Positions 36,401-45,833 of a stretch of 64,000 nt of DNA are shown in pieces (the stretch's first letter is position 1; the number at the start of each line of letters is the position of its first letter). Source of the stretch: Hofstenia miamia (Eukaryota > Xenacoelomorpha > Acoela); assembly GCA_004352715.1 (NCBI GenBank), contig SCFE01000059.1, positions 406,696 through 470,695 of the forward strand, written 5' to 3'. The translations under genes were made by a program, and so were the position numbers. Under the pieces are notes generated by a model. That model was given only the letters and a program-made list of their open reading frames with translations. It did not search any database and was not told where the DNA came from.

Positions 36401-37132
36401 TTTTACGAAAGCAAACTATTAATTTTGATTTTGGGTAATGGAACTAAAAAAATTTATTTGTTGTGTTGAAACTTGAATTGAATAACTGCGATCAACACTA
36501 ATCTTAATGCAAGAAAAAGGATCTTCGCAACAGTAATTAATTCAAGTAGATCGCTTTATGGAGGCTTACTAATTCGTAACTTCTTGAAGGTGAACAACGC
36601 CATTTCTTGGCTATTATAGCGGGATACTTATGCTATTTTGTGAATATCTGGATGACTATTATTTTGTGAATTTTGGCATAAAAATTTGTGGAAATTTTGG
36701 ATATACCTATATATCCTCACGGTGTAGAATTAAATCCTGAATGGGACTGTTGGAAAATTGGTAGTTCTTCCTATGTTTATCTGTTGTCTGTTCTTCTGTT
36801 CTGAAGCTTGAATCTAATATCCTTTATGTACATCGAAAAATTCTTCCTAACATCATAGTCAATTTTTCCTAAGTTTCCTTCCAATATTTGGTCGACTCTC
36901 CAATCCAATTGATTCTCATTTATTTTTTGTCCTATTTCGAGATGTTTGATGCAAATAGGGGTTAACAAAATTTTATTTAATCATTTAACGTTTGATTATC
37001 TACATGTTATATGATTTTCTCATTATCTATTATTTTAGTGTTAATGATGTTATGAAAGTGTTGGAAAATCAAAATCTTTTAAAAACCAATACAGAAGAGG
37101 CAGTGAAAAAAGAAGAAATAACATTAGATTGA
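14435..37132 (+). CDS. CLUH: clustered mitochondria protein homolog (C-terminal half, 11 exons)
   Basis: CLUH/Clu is a cytosolic RNA-binding protein that supports expression of nuclear mRNAs for mitochondrial proteins; its loss clusters mitochondria. The visible exons follow the CLUH order: an F-L-rich helix after the CLU domain (SRYFTFLRQ), [33 protein letters not shown], a basic stretch ([12 protein letters not shown]) before the [14 protein letters not shown] motif, [14 protein letters not shown], three TPR-like exons (30297-32938), and a C-terminal NEV...VNGF segment. All exon phases agree, giving roughly 640 residues; the family is usually about 1,200-1,400, so the N-terminal half is missing. 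Introns range from 45 bp to 10 kb, and the long ones carry transposons on the opposite strand. The TGA is at 37130-37132; I saw no AATAAA close behind it. Confidence 0.93.
14620..14747 (+). CDS. CLUH: CLUH exon 2
   Basis: Follows a very short intron (45 bp). Encodes [20 protein letters not shown] then [19 protein letters not shown]; the latter is nearly identical to the vertebrate CLUH motif. Ends GTG/GTAATT. Confidence 0.93.
15389..15537 (+). CDS. CLUH: CLUH exon 3
   Basis: Encodes [19 protein letters not shown] and [15 protein letters not shown] up to LLHL, matching the segment that in vertebrate CLUH runs from CQDEV to the RGIN motif. Ends CAG/GTAACA with two bases of a split Arg codon. 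Confidence 0.93.
15965..16072. repeat. 108-bp block duplicated across 21 N
   Basis: Identical to 16094-16201, with N at 16073-16093 between. Probable unmerged contig overlap within CLUH intron 3. Confidence 0.9.
16217..16380. repeat. degenerate telomere-like CCTAAC tract
   Basis: A run of CTAACC, CCTAAC, CCTTAAC and similar words, strongly C-rich on this strand, resembling a decayed (TTAGGG)n array read as its complement. No intact run of three perfect units was seen. Confidence 0.55.
16991..17234 (+). CDS. CLUH: CLUH exon 4
   Basis: Completes the Arg codon and reads [17 protein letters not shown], then [17 protein letters not shown] and [13 protein letters not shown], ending at GAT/GTGAGT. 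This matches the RGIN-x-RYLG segment and the HFLNCFLSS motif of CLUH. Confidence 0.95.
18624..19232. repeat. TA microsatellite and TATG/TATGTC minisatellite with gap
   Basis: Starts as pure TA (18624-18655), is interrupted by 125 N (18656-18780), and continues as a higher-order array. Its first part repeats a unit near 26 bp (TATATGTATGTATGTATATG plus TATGTC) several times before decaying into shorter TATATG units. Frames through it are open only because the unit lacks stops; they are not genes. Confidence 0.9.
20690..21133. repeat. TTCGAATATTCGAA-rich sequence, target of the P-type insertion
   Basis: Clusters of ATTCGAATA-type palindromic words occur at 20705-20760 and 21100-21133, and resume at 23435 right after the P-type transposon. 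Removing the transposon and one target copy restores a continuous sequence, so this is an older repeat split by the insertion. A similar AATATTCGAATATT-bounded stretch lies at 60418-61090. Confidence 0.45.
21134..21141. repeat. 8-bp target duplication, left (GTTCAAAT)
   Basis: The same 8 bp, GTTCAAAT, occurs at 23427-23434 on the other side of the P-type element. Eight-base duplications are characteristic of P elements. Confidence 0.8.
21323..23286 (-). pseudogene. THAP-domain P-type transposase, frameshifted
   Basis: Domains run from right to left. THAP zinc finger near 23246-22980: C-x4-C (CAVVHC), FP, W (SQWLN), C-x2-H (CSFHF) and the hallmark AVPTIF (22980-22997). Then a helical region, and an RNase H-like catalytic region with [30 protein letters not shown] and [11 protein letters not shown] (21870-22390), which match the order of P/THAP9 transposases. 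Damage: a 28-bp tandem duplication just after the ATG (23284-23286) shifts the frame, another shift lies at a T run (22912-22919), another near 22250, and in-frame stops occur near 21948 and 21803. A 24-bp in-frame tandem repeat is at 21635-21682. No active protein can be expected. Confidence 0.88.
23234..23289. repeat. 28-bp tandem duplication over the THAP start codon
   Basis: Two 28-bp units (23234-23261 and 23262-23289) differ at three positions. The outer unit keeps the ATG; the inner has ATA in its place. Because 28 is not a multiple of three, the ATG is out of frame with the zinc finger. Confidence 0.85.
24408..24440. repeat. TA microsatellite
   Basis: An uninterrupted TA run in CLUH intron 4. 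Confidence 0.95.
24590..24880 (-). pseudogene. C-terminal end of a LINE reverse transcriptase
   Basis: On the - strand: [22 protein letters not shown] region, then [20 protein letters not shown], then INTSIRF[21 protein letters not shown]. The last part fits the conserved CR1/jockey tail (S-x-R-x-WN-x-LP-x-x-I...S-L-x-x-F-K), with the W codon changed to a stop. Earlier domains are absent. It lies in CLUH intron 4, antisense to the gene. Confidence 0.6.
24956..24978. repeat. short GGGCC tandem array
   Basis: About four units of CGGGC in a row, conspicuous in AT-rich DNA. Related GC-rich words recur at 47505-47600. Confidence 0.7.
27274..27437 (+). CDS. CLUH: CLUH exon 5
   Basis: Begins after TATTTAG with [19 protein letters not shown], the basic stretch known in CLUH, followed by [18 protein letters not shown]. 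The donor is GTATGT at 27438. The last 21 bases and the donor are repeated after the N run at 27565-27585; that second donor is probably an assembly echo. Confidence 0.95.
27417..27564. repeat. 148-bp block duplicated across 21 N
   Basis: Identical to 27586-27733. It spans the end of CLUH exon 5 and the start of intron 5. Confidence 0.9.
28544..28782 (+). CDS. CLUH: CLUH exon 6
   Basis: Completes the split Gln codon of exon 5. Reads [19 protein letters not shown], then [19 protein letters not shown], which corresponds to the vertebrate TEEDVLNIFPVVKHV segment, and ends KLQQ plus one base at GTATTA. Confidence 0.95.
28844..29310 (+). repeat. dispersed repeat, family A copy 2
   Basis: Same family and orientation as 6476-6900, with an extra stretch of about 45 bp near its start. 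Located in CLUH intron 6. Non-coding; family unknown. Confidence 0.75.
30297..30436 (+). CDS. CLUH: CLUH exon 7 (TPR region begins)
   Basis: Reads [20 protein letters not shown] through [13 protein letters not shown], the first tetratricopeptide-like helix pair of the CLUH TPR region. Donor GTATGC at 30437. Confidence 0.95.
30870..31546 (-). pseudogene. piggyBac transposase N-terminal fragment
   Basis: An acidic, Ser/Asp-rich N-terminus (31546-31190) with GRKRGIGAS is followed, after frame shifts, by [17 protein letters not shown] (about 31025-31075), [14 protein letters not shown] and ALQIWMGLN...YWSTDA (30890-30990). These match the DDE_Tnp_1_7 (piggyBac) N-terminal region: acidic tail, FFTDE-like helix, then the MG...YW(S/R) motif. 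The catalytic aspartates are not present in the fragment. Confidence 0.8.
31671..31774. repeat. long hairpin, 38-bp arms and 28-nt loop
   Basis: Left arm 31671-31708 and right arm 31737-31774 are inverted copies (share AGCCGGCTTTTGACATGG and its complement) with two mismatches. It lies inside the piggyBac remnant, between its terminus and the coding part, or is a separate foldback MITE inserted there. Confidence 0.85.
32069..32275 (+). CDS. CLUH: CLUH exon 8 (TPR)
   Basis: 69 codons in phase 0: [56 protein letters not shown], ending ALLD/GTAAGT. Strong match to the vertebrate CLUH TPR exon. Confidence 0.96.
32639..32938 (+). CDS. CLUH: CLUH exon 9 (TPR), followed by a GC donor
   Basis: Exactly 100 codons from [20 protein letters not shown] to TQAVALQKK. 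Includes [20 protein letters not shown] and [13 protein letters not shown], as in vertebrate CLUH. The exon ends AAG/GCAAGT, a GC donor: the only GT nearby (32944) leaves one base over and would meet a stop in the next exon, whereas the GC site joins in phase to MNEVANPA as in the family. Confidence 0.95.
33872..34150. repeat. 279-bp block duplicated across 5 N
   Basis: Identical to 34156-34434, in CLUH intron 9. Probable unmerged contig overlap. Confidence 0.9.
34900..35869 (-). pseudogene. Mutator-like (MULE) transposase remnant
   Basis: The - strand carries scattered coding-like pieces in one direction: a start [20 protein letters not shown] (35869), SASKRKL (about 35660), [18 protein letters not shown] (about 35530-35590), and an open stretch 35251-35437 reading [20 protein letters not shown] then [17 protein letters not shown]. 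The order SASKKK / GY-x-L-x-D / (F)EVN-R-AV...G / MP-P-M-x-x-x-Y matches the N-terminal half of the Mutator-like transposase domain found in many invertebrate genomes. Several stops interrupt it. The family call rests on pattern recognition; a database search would settle it. Confidence 0.55.
36210..36328 (+). CDS. CLUH: CLUH exon 10
   Basis: Reads [20 protein letters not shown], then [13 protein letters not shown], corresponding to the MNEIYRNG...LEQLNVINGI segment of vertebrate CLUH. Donor GTTTGT at 36329. Confidence 0.93.
37039..37132 (+). CDS. CLUH: CLUH exon 11 (terminal)
   Basis: Completes a split Asn codon, reads [20 protein letters not shown] and ends ...ITLD-TGA. The C-terminal tail is short and acidic, compared with the longer Pro-rich tail in vertebrates. 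Confidence 0.9.
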
Positions 37133-37905
37133 GTGAACTCTATCTTTTATATAACTCATTTTATCACAGAAATTAGAATATTTCGTAATTTTGTATTCGA
37201 CTATTTTTATTGAAAGTGAAATATCTGAAACAAATTTGTTTTATATTTACTTTATCTTGTATTGAAATTTAAACAACTTTTTATAATCTATTACTTCACC
37301 CTATATTTGTTTTATATTATCAACTAATTACAAAAATAATTATAAATTGCGGTTATTTTGTCAAATTGCAGATTGCAGTCCAAGAAGTAATGGTTATGAT
37401 TTGAATTTAGGTCAGAAATGGAAGTGAGGCAGGACCGGGTGGCGCAAATATATTGTTAAATTTTTCTAGTGGGTACTCATGTGGCACAAACTCACTTGAG
37501 TTGAGAAAAACAACGAAAAATTGCCAATTTTGATTGTAAATTAGTTTTAATATATCAATGTTATGTTTGATATTTGGATATATATAGTTAGAAATGTAGG
37601 CGCATTTTTAAATATTAATTATCATATATTCTTAATGCAATTTGATTCTATGCAATACTGCCAATAAGATTTTTGATCTGTTGTCAACATGCTTACAATT
37701 ATACTAGAAAGAATGCAGGTCTGCCTACTTCCATCTCCGATTGAGATCTTATTGGTAATTAAAGGTTAGCAGGTATTGATTTTGATATTTGCAAATGTGT
37801 TTAATAGTATTTATTCAGTTTACTTTTTGTACATATACAAAATATAAATTATATATGGTTATTTACAAAATTTACAGAAAGTAATTATTTGTCGCCAATT
37901 CGTCA
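37133..37905. other. non-coding stretch 3' of CLUH
   Basis: AT-rich downstream DNA; the first few hundred bases are presumably 3' UTR. No gene recognised. Confidence 0.6.
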
Positions 37906-38113
37906 TCAGATTTCATTAGCAAATTCAGCTTTCTTAAAAGTGGTTAAGATATCCATGCAAGCCTTTGTGGCTTTAAAGTCTGCTCCAAGTGCCTTTTAAA
38001 AACTTGGATTGTTGAACACAGATTTGAATACTCGTAACCGAATTGGCAACAAGCTAAGCTTGGATAGTGTAGAACTGCGCTTTAACACAGCATCTGATCC
38101 TGCAGGATTTTCT
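37906..38113 (-). pseudogene. coding-like fragment of unknown family with in-frame stop
   Basis: One - strand frame reads NPAGSDAVLKRSSTLSKLSL, then LPIRLRVFKSVFNNPSF, a TAA, KALGADFKATKACMDILTTF and KKAEFANEI-TGA. The composition looks protein-like and is better balanced than the flanks, but one stop interrupts it and no family is recognised. It could be the end of a decayed gene or transposon. Confidence 0.3.
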
Positions 38114-38242
38114 TATTCCATTCAATGTACGTTTTTAAATAGAGATCAATAAATGTTAGTTTTCAAAAAATTCATGGTATAAGTATTAATCATTTACAAA
38201 TGTGCTATATTCAATTAAGTTATTAAAATTTTATAAATTTAA

Positions 38243-38453
38243 CACTAGAAAGCTCGACAATTTTATATCTTAAGTTCATGCAGTTGTCAGAATTGACCCA
38301 TTCAACTATAACTAACGAAAACGAAAGCAAATGAAAGAAAAGTATAAATTTAAATTCTCAGGTTTTTCTATTTAAATTCTCATTGCATGGGGTATTAAAA
38401 ATGCATTTATGATGAGCAAAGTGGTCAAATTTGACCACTCAGACTTTCTATTG
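38243..38453. mobile_element. TTAA-flanked MITE, piggyBac-like ends
   Basis: A 211-bp segment bounded by TTAA on both sides (38239-38242 and 38454-38457). Its ends are inverted and similar: CACTAGAAAG on the left and the complement of CAATAGAAAG on the right. A perfect 20-bp palindrome around GTCAAATTTGAC (38420-38439) lies near the right end. TTAA target and short C-starting ends are typical of piggyBac-derived MITEs. No coding capacity. Confidence 0.6.
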
Positions 38454-38638
38454 TTAACATTACATGTTTAAATATTATCGGCAAATTTACAGAATGTAGG
38501 TAAATTAACACATCATTAATTTTTAATAAAAACATGCAAATATATTTCAGCTTACGAAGTCATCGGCAGTATTTTACAAATATTTCCACTAAATTTACTA
38601 GATTTTATAATAGTTAACCACTTCACCGCGGTAATATG

Positions 38639-39638
38639 NNNNNNNNNNNNNNNNNNNNNNNNNNNNNNNNNNNNNNNNNNNNNNNNNNNNNNNNNNNNNN
38701 NNNNNNNNNNNNNNNNNNNNNNNNNNNNNNNNNNNNNNNNNNNNNNNNNNNNNNNNNNNNNNNNNNNNNNNNNNNNNNNNNNNNNNNNNNNNNNNNNNNN
38801 NNNNNNNNNNNNNNNNNNNNNNNNNNNNNNNNNNNNNNNNNNNNNNNNNNNNNNNNNNNNNNNNNNNNNNNNNNNNNNNNNNNNNNNNNNNNNNNNNNNN
38901 NNNNNNNNNNNNNNNNNNNNNNNNNNNNNNNNNNNNNNNNNNNNNNNNNNNNNNNNNNNNNNNNNNNNNNNNNNNNNNNNNNNNNNNNNNNNNNNNNNNN
39001 NNNNNNNNNNNNNNNNNNNNNNNNNNNNNNNNNNNNNNNNNNNNNNNNNNNNNNNNNNNNNNNNNNNNNNNNNNNNNNNNNNNNNNNNNNNNNNNNNNNN
39101 NNNNNNNNNNNNNNNNNNNNNNNNNNNNNNNNNNNNNNNNNNNNNNNNNNNNNNNNNNNNNNNNNNNNNNNNNNNNNNNNNNNNNNNNNNNNNNNNNNNN
39201 NNNNNNNNNNNNNNNNNNNNNNNNNNNNNNNNNNNNNNNNNNNNNNNNNNNNNNNNNNNNNNNNNNNNNNNNNNNNNNNNNNNNNNNNNNNNNNNNNNNN
39301 NNNNNNNNNNNNNNNNNNNNNNNNNNNNNNNNNNNNNNNNNNNNNNNNNNNNNNNNNNNNNNNNNNNNNNNNNNNNNNNNNNNNNNNNNNNNNNNNNNNN
39401 NNNNNNNNNNNNNNNNNNNNNNNNNNNNNNNNNNNNNNNNNNNNNNNNNNNNNNNNNNNNNNNNNNNNNNNNNNNNNNNNNNNNNNNNNNNNNNNNNNNN
39501 NNNNNNNNNNNNNNNNNNNNNNNNNNNNNNNNNNNNNNNNNNNNNNNNNNNNNNNNNNNNNNNNNNNNNNNNNNNNNNNNNNNNNNNNNNNNNNNNNNNN
39601 NNNNNNNNNNNNNNNNNNNNNNNNNNNNNNNNNNNNNN
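38639..39638. other. assembly gap, exactly 1,000 N
   Basis: Placeholder gap at the 3' side of the - strand gypsy pol; it probably hides the rest of that element, including its other LTR. Confidence 0.95.
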
Positions 39639-42600
39639 TCATTTTGTTCTAATTTCCTAAATGCAGTTAGTAAATTTATATCCCATGTTTCAGGGTCATA
39701 TATAGGTTTATTTCTTGCTGTCCTCTGGGGCAGCACTCTTCGGCTTGGATCATCATCTCTGATCTCTGCTGTGTACTCGTCATCAAATTCTTCTTCATGT
39801 ACACTGTCTAAATCATACATATCATATATAATTTCATTGCCATTAATTTGGCATATTTTGAATTCAGCATTGTCATCTATCTTCGTCTCTTCAATATCTG
39901 CTGTTGCTCTCTTCAGGTTTTGAAAATGTAATAGTCTATTGTTGTCTAGCATATATTCATTGTTCAGTAGTGTTTGTGTTATCATGTGGGGGCCAGACCA
40001 TACTGTTTTCAACTTCCAGACTTGGTTTGTGTCTACAAGTTTAATCAGTGTGAATGCATATACTTTATTGCCTACCTTATGTGCGTGACCATAGATTTTT
40101 TTATTATAATTGCATTGCTGTCTCACTGCCAACTTTTTTATATTGTGGCACATCGTTTCGTGAATTCCTGTGATCTGGTTTTTTAATTGTTGTCATATGC
40201 TTTGTCCAATTTTCTGCTGTAGTTGGTGTACTGCATCAAGAGCAGGGTTGCCACCTCCCTTCCAAACATGGCTTTGAATGGTGATACTCCAGTTGTTGCA
40301 TGTACCAAGGTGTTGTAATAGTATTCAATCATTTCAATAACCTCTCTCCATCTGCTTCCTCCTATTTGTGTTGTTGCTACTTTGATTAGCTTAATTAATG
40401 TTCAATTGAGTCATTCCGCTGCTATGTTGGGCTGCAGATGATAGGCAGTTGTTTGTTCACTTGTGATTTCTAGGAGCTTCGCCATTTCTTGAAAAAGTCC
40501 ACTTTCAAATTGAGGTCCTTTATCTGTTATGATTGTTTCCATTGGTCCCAATCTCAGTATCCACTCTTTTAAGACTATCTCAGCTGTGGTGTTTTGCATC
40601 AGGACCATCCTTGCATATTTGGTAAAGTTTTCCACCATTTCCAGTAGGTACTGATAGCCTTTGGCATCCTTCAATAGCATCTCCAGATCTATATGGACTA
40701 TTTCAATAGGTTGAGTTGTGATAATTTTTTCTAGCAGTACTTGCTGTGTCGGGAAGTGCTGTTTGTTGTTTAGAAGGCATGTCATGCACTTGTTGATGAT
40801 GTCTTCCATGACTTTCCTGATGGCTGTTTTTATGAATCATGCATTGAACATTTTCTCCATCTGTGTTATTCCTAGGTGACCCTTCTCATGTATCTTCCTT
40901 ATCAATTCCCTCTTGAAGTAGTCGGGTACCATGATTCAGTTATTCCCAGCTTCGACGTATAGTAGTCCATTCCTGTTGATCTTCCATTTGTAGTGTTCAT
41001 AGTATCCTGCCATTGTTTTAGATAGTGTTGTTCAAGGCTCCTAATCTTTTTTATAATCTCACCTAGGATTATATCGTCTTTTTGTTTGTCCACTATCTCT
41101 TGTTCCATTATCTCCTCTCTTATGAGTATCAGTAGTACTGCTTGACCTTTGTTATCCACATTTATCTCTGGTAATTCCTTGTATTCTGTGTGTGGCAGGA
41201 ACTGAAATTGCTTCTTTTCTCCATCTGTTTCACTGTGTCTCTTTGGTATTCTGGAAGTGATGTCCAAAAGTCCGCTTTGTTGTGTAATGTGCCTTTCCTA
41301 TGTTCAATTGTAAATGTGAATTCATTTAGGTATTCAATCCACTGAGATACTATTCCGGACTTGTCTCCCAAGAACTTCTTCAGCTAAGCTAATCCACTGT
41401 TGTCCATTAATACTCTAAATTCTCTTCCTATAAGGAAATATCAAAATTTCTTGATGCTCTCAATCAGTGTGAGCATTTCTACCTTGGTGGAGCCATAGTT
41501 CTCTTTGCTTGCTCTTAGCTTGCAGCTGAAGAACTGAATGGGTACTTCTTTCCTGTTTCTTGTTTGTCCCAATGTTGCTCCAATTGCTACTTTCCTTGCA
41601 TCACAATCTAGTATGAATTTCTCATTGTAATCTGGTGTGTTGAGGGAAGGTAATTTTGCAAGTTCCTCTTTGATGTTGTCAAGTTCTTCTTGCTCTTGCC
41701 AGGTCCATATGAATGGTACTGACTTTCTCATCAATCAGGTCATCTTCGCAATTTTTCCAGCTATATTTGGAATAAAGGTTCCGTAATAATTGAAGAATCC
41801 TATAATTCTCTGTATATCTTTTTTGTTGTTCAGTTTTTCTATCTTTTGGATCATTTCTTTGGCGTTGTCCTTCTTGCATATTCTGCCTTTCTCTATCTTT
41901 CTTCTGAGGAACACTATTTTCTCTTTCAAGATATTGCACTTAATTCCATTAATCCAGAGTCCCACGTTTTCTAGAATCATTAATGTCCTCTCCAATTTTT
42001 CCAGGTGTTCTTGAACTGTATCACTTGTGACTATGATGTCATCTATATAGGCGTCGACTCCCTCTTCCATTCTATGTGTCTTGTTCTTCAGTACCTTCGT
42101 TATATACCTCTGAAATGTTGCTGGTGAGTTTCAGAGTCTGAATGCCATATATATCCATTCGAACAGCCCGTATGGGGTTATGAATGCTGTCTTCTCGATG
42201 TCATCTTCCCCATCTTCACTTGCCAGTAGGCCTTGCATAAATCCAAAGTTGTAAAATATTTATGTTTACTGGCTTTGTAGAGCATGTCTTCTATCTGTGG
42301 TAAGGGGTATGAATCCTTCTTTGACACCTCATTTAGTTTATGAAAGTCAATACATAGATGGTACTTATTTCCCTGTTTTATGAACATGGTTGGTGCTGCG
42401 TACAGGCTCTCACTTGGCCAAATGATTTTGTTGTTGATTAGTTCTTCCAGTATACAATTGTATTCTTCTTTCAACTGCTCAGGCACCCTTCTGACTGGTA
42501 GTTTGATAGGTTTGTCTGTCATTGTGACAATTTTGTGCTTTTTGCCTACTGCCTGGCCTACACTTATCTCTCTGTAATTGAATATACATTTATGTTTCTC

Positions 42601-43143
42601 CAGGAGTGTCCTTAGTTGCGTGATGTCTCGTTCTTCTAGATGTTGATAATCTTCATCATTTATTTTGGGTATCCTGTATGTGTCTTCTTCTTCTGCTTTC
42701 TTCCCAAAGCCCTTGAATCAGCTTTTGGGAGTACTTGCGACTTTGATAGTGTTCATCCACTTGCCCTTGAGTCGGCCATGTGGAGTACTATCTGCTTTCC
42801 TTTGCAAGTCCTTGAATTGACCATGCAAATTACTCGCTCCATCTTCATCTTCCATTGCCTTCCAGATGAGTCTGATTTTAGTTTTGATGTATTTTCCATA
42901 TATTCTTATCTGAGATCTTTTCAGGTTAACATTCTGGTTTGTAGCTTTGAGAATTGGTATCCTTCCTTTTCCATGTTTTATCGTACAGACACTAGACAGC
43001 ATTGAAACTTGTTTGGTATTAATGCCTTTGTTGTTGTATAGCATTATATTGGCTGATATAGTGTCTTCCATCTCAATTGTGTGCATTTTCCACTGATGTG
43101 GCTGTAGATGGATTGTAACATCCTCCACCTGGCTTATTTGCAC
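39639..43143 (-). pseudogene. Ty3/gypsy retrotransposon pol remnant
   Basis: Domains in order on the - strand: a region just upstream of RT that may follow a lost protease (43143-42718); reverse transcriptase (42522-41735) with IKLPVRRVPEQLKEEYN, CIDFHKLNEVSKKDSYPLPQ and the catalytic YIDDI; RNase H (41734-41400) with LDCDARKVAIGATLGQ; a tail with IEHRKGTLHNKADF; integrase (40920-40410) with CMTCLL zinc remnant and IDLEM/TDKGPQFESGLFQE core; and an integrase C-terminal module (40153-39650) with KVYAFTLIKLV...WSGPHMITQTL. The order RT, RNase H, integrase identifies the Ty3/gypsy superfamily. At least five frameshifts and stops break it. Gag is absent: the remnant directly abuts the LTR-like repeat at 43144. 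Confidence 0.93.
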
Positions 43144-44225
43144 TGTGTATTATTGTTAATAACTATCACTCAGTAAATTGCGGGTGAGGAGTTACTAAGT
43201 TATTGAACCGCCAAGCTTTTCCTCTGTTATTAACTAGTTAGGTTAATTGAGTACTAATTATCACTATTTAGGTGATGAAGCCATGTGACCTTTCCTCTTC
43301 TTCTCTTCTGTGGGCTACTGCCCAAAGCTGATCTCCACATCACAGTTCCTCTCCTTCATAAACAATTGACTGAATCCACTGCGCCATCTCAGCTCAAGGA
43401 TGACTAATTATGTGTACCTTACTTTAGCTCAGTGCATGCACTCATGTCAATTTGTAACTGACTTAAACTCAATGTTGTAAAGTGTTTGTTGATTTGATTA
43501 AGTAAAGCAACCAGGCATTGACACTAACTGCATTTAAATAATATTAAAGTAGCCATTACCGTAAAACTACTGGCTTAACAAATTAATTAATAAATAGCAG
43601 TTTCCTATACTTACATTTAATAACAGTACATATAAAGTCATTTATTCGGTTGATTATAGTCNGACTATCCAGTTGTTTCAAGCATCTATTATTTCATACA
43701 TGTATAGGTCAATAGTCAGACTAAGCAAGAATCGAAAAACTCCTAACCATAACATAAGTGCGGTTTAGTGACTGGCACAAGGACCCTTTGAATCAATCCC
43801 GTGATGGAATCCAGCCACTACTCAACACAACTTGCCTAGCTGCACATTTTATTAAATAATCAAACCAGATAAATGTAGAATGAAAATAAAATAAACTCCG
43901 AAGAATTTATTGTTCATCAAATTTCTTTCTAATTTCAAAGCTATTTATTTAAAAATTTTAAAGTACCTGCCGATTTTGAATTTCAAATAAATCTTCTGCC
44001 AATATGGCTGTTCTTATGTAAGCGTAATTTCACTTGTTACAATTGGTCAAAAATTACTTAATTGGCTATCATAATTTTCTTAAAGTGTGCAATATTGTGA
44101 CTTAGTTGCATCTTACAAAATAACTAAGATAATTAACTAAATTTTACAATCATAATTCTGATCATTATTAATCATTCGATGTTAATCTTTGTTTGCAGCT
44201 TAGTTGCTTTTGGATGATGCTACAT
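43144..44225 (-). repeat. LTR-like repeat, copy 1 (about 1.08 kb)
   Basis: Runs from TGTGTATTATTG to GATGCTACA, i.e. TG...CA ends in either orientation, next to the 5' side of the gypsy pol. It aligns over its length to 44704-45833. A single N at 43662 marks a place where copy 2 has about 60 extra bases. No start of gag or clear primer site follows it on the - strand. Confidence 0.7.
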
Positions 44226-44703
44226 TATCATGCCAAATGTGAATCATAGCTAATGATAAACACACCCTGACCATGTGTAGACTGATAAATAATACTGAAG
44301 CTTGAAGTAATTTTCTTATTACTCAATGAAATAATAATTGTTAAAATATTTCATTTCATATAAACTTCCAAATATTAAAATGTACAATGATAATATGAAA
44401 CACATCAATTAAAATCAATTTAAGAATGATATGACAAGTAGCCTAGTTGAATCCAGAAACTTTGGATATTGAAGCAATGGTTTCACTACGGTTCTTTCAT
44501 TGAATATTCTTGAAAAACATATGCTTTGTTTAACAAGGAATTTGCTTATAGACATTATATTTTATGAGATTCTTCAAGAAAGACAGCAAATCTTTGTTAA
44601 GTGCCTTGATATGTATCCTTGAATCATAATCATTTAAATCTAACAGCTGTCATTTTGAAACGAATCCTGGAATTATGTAGAATCCCACTGGCCTGTCTGC
44701 ACC
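44226..44703. other. spacer between the two LTR-like repeats
   Basis: 478 bp of AT-rich DNA without recognised coding content. Confidence 0.5.
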
Positions 44704-45833
44704 GTGTTTTATTATTGATAACTATCGCTCAGTAAAGGGCGGGTGAGGAGTTACAAAATTCTTGAACTGCCAAACTTTTCCTTATTAGTTAACTAGTTAA
44801 GTTAATATAATATTGATTATCACTGTTTAGGTGACAGAGCCGTGTGACGTTTCCTCTTCAGTTCTTCTGTGGGCTACTGCCCGACGCCGATCCCCACAAC
44901 ACGTTTCCTCTCCTTCATGAACGATGACTGAATCCACTGCACCATCTCAGCTCAAATAGAACTAATTATGTGTGCCTTACTTTAGCTCAGTGCGTGCACT
45001 CATGTCAAGTTGTAACTGACTTAAACTCAATTTTGTAAAGTGTTTGTTGATTTGTTTAAGTAAAGCAACCGGGCATTGACACTAACTGCATTTAAATAAT
45101 ATTCAAGTAGCCATTACCATAAAATTATTGGCTTTATAATGTAACTAATAAGATTGCAGTTTCCTATACTTACATTTAATAGTAATACATGTAAGGTCGT
45201 TTATCAGGTCGATTATAGTCAAGTCTCCTACTATTAAGAATAGATATATATTCCTAGGGTTCGACTATCCAGTTGTTTCAAGCATTTATTATTTCATACA
45301 TGTATAGATTGATAGCCAGACTAAGCAAGAATCGAAAAACTCCTAACTGTAACATAAGTGCGGTTTCATGACTGGCACAAGGACCCTTCGAATTGATCCC
45401 GTGATGGAATCCAGCCACTACTCGCCACAACTTGCTTAGCTGAACAATTTATTAAATATCAAACCAGTTAAATGAAGAAATGAAAATAAAATAAACTCCG
45501 AAGAATTTATTGTTCATCAAATTTCTCCTAAATTCTAAGCTATTTATTTAAAAATTTTAAAGTACCTGCCGAGTTTGAATTTCAAATAAATCTTCTGCCA
45601 ATATGGCTGGTCATACATAAGCATAATTTTGCTTGTTACAATTTGTCAAATATTACTTAATTGGCTATGATGTTTTTCTCAAAATGCATAATATTGTAGC
45701 TTGGTTGCATCTTACAAAATGAATAAGATAATTAACTAAATTTTACAATAATATTTCTGATTATATTTAATCACTGTAATCATTCGACGTTAATCATTCT
45801 TCTGCAGCTTATTTCCTTTTGGGTGATGCTACA
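44704..45833 (-). repeat. LTR-like repeat, copy 2 (about 1.13 kb)
   Basis: Same family and orientation as 43144-44225, differing by scattered substitutions and indels. Homology extends roughly 15-20 bp past the left edge in both copies (a CTGGC...TGCAC stretch), suggesting that each carries a bit of adjacent internal sequence. It is probably a solo LTR or part of a second, nested copy. Confidence 0.65.

Noticed and set aside
42380-43005. + strand hydrophobic frames (for example 42640-43005) that could suggest a membrane protein
   Set aside because: They are the antisense of the gypsy pol remnant.
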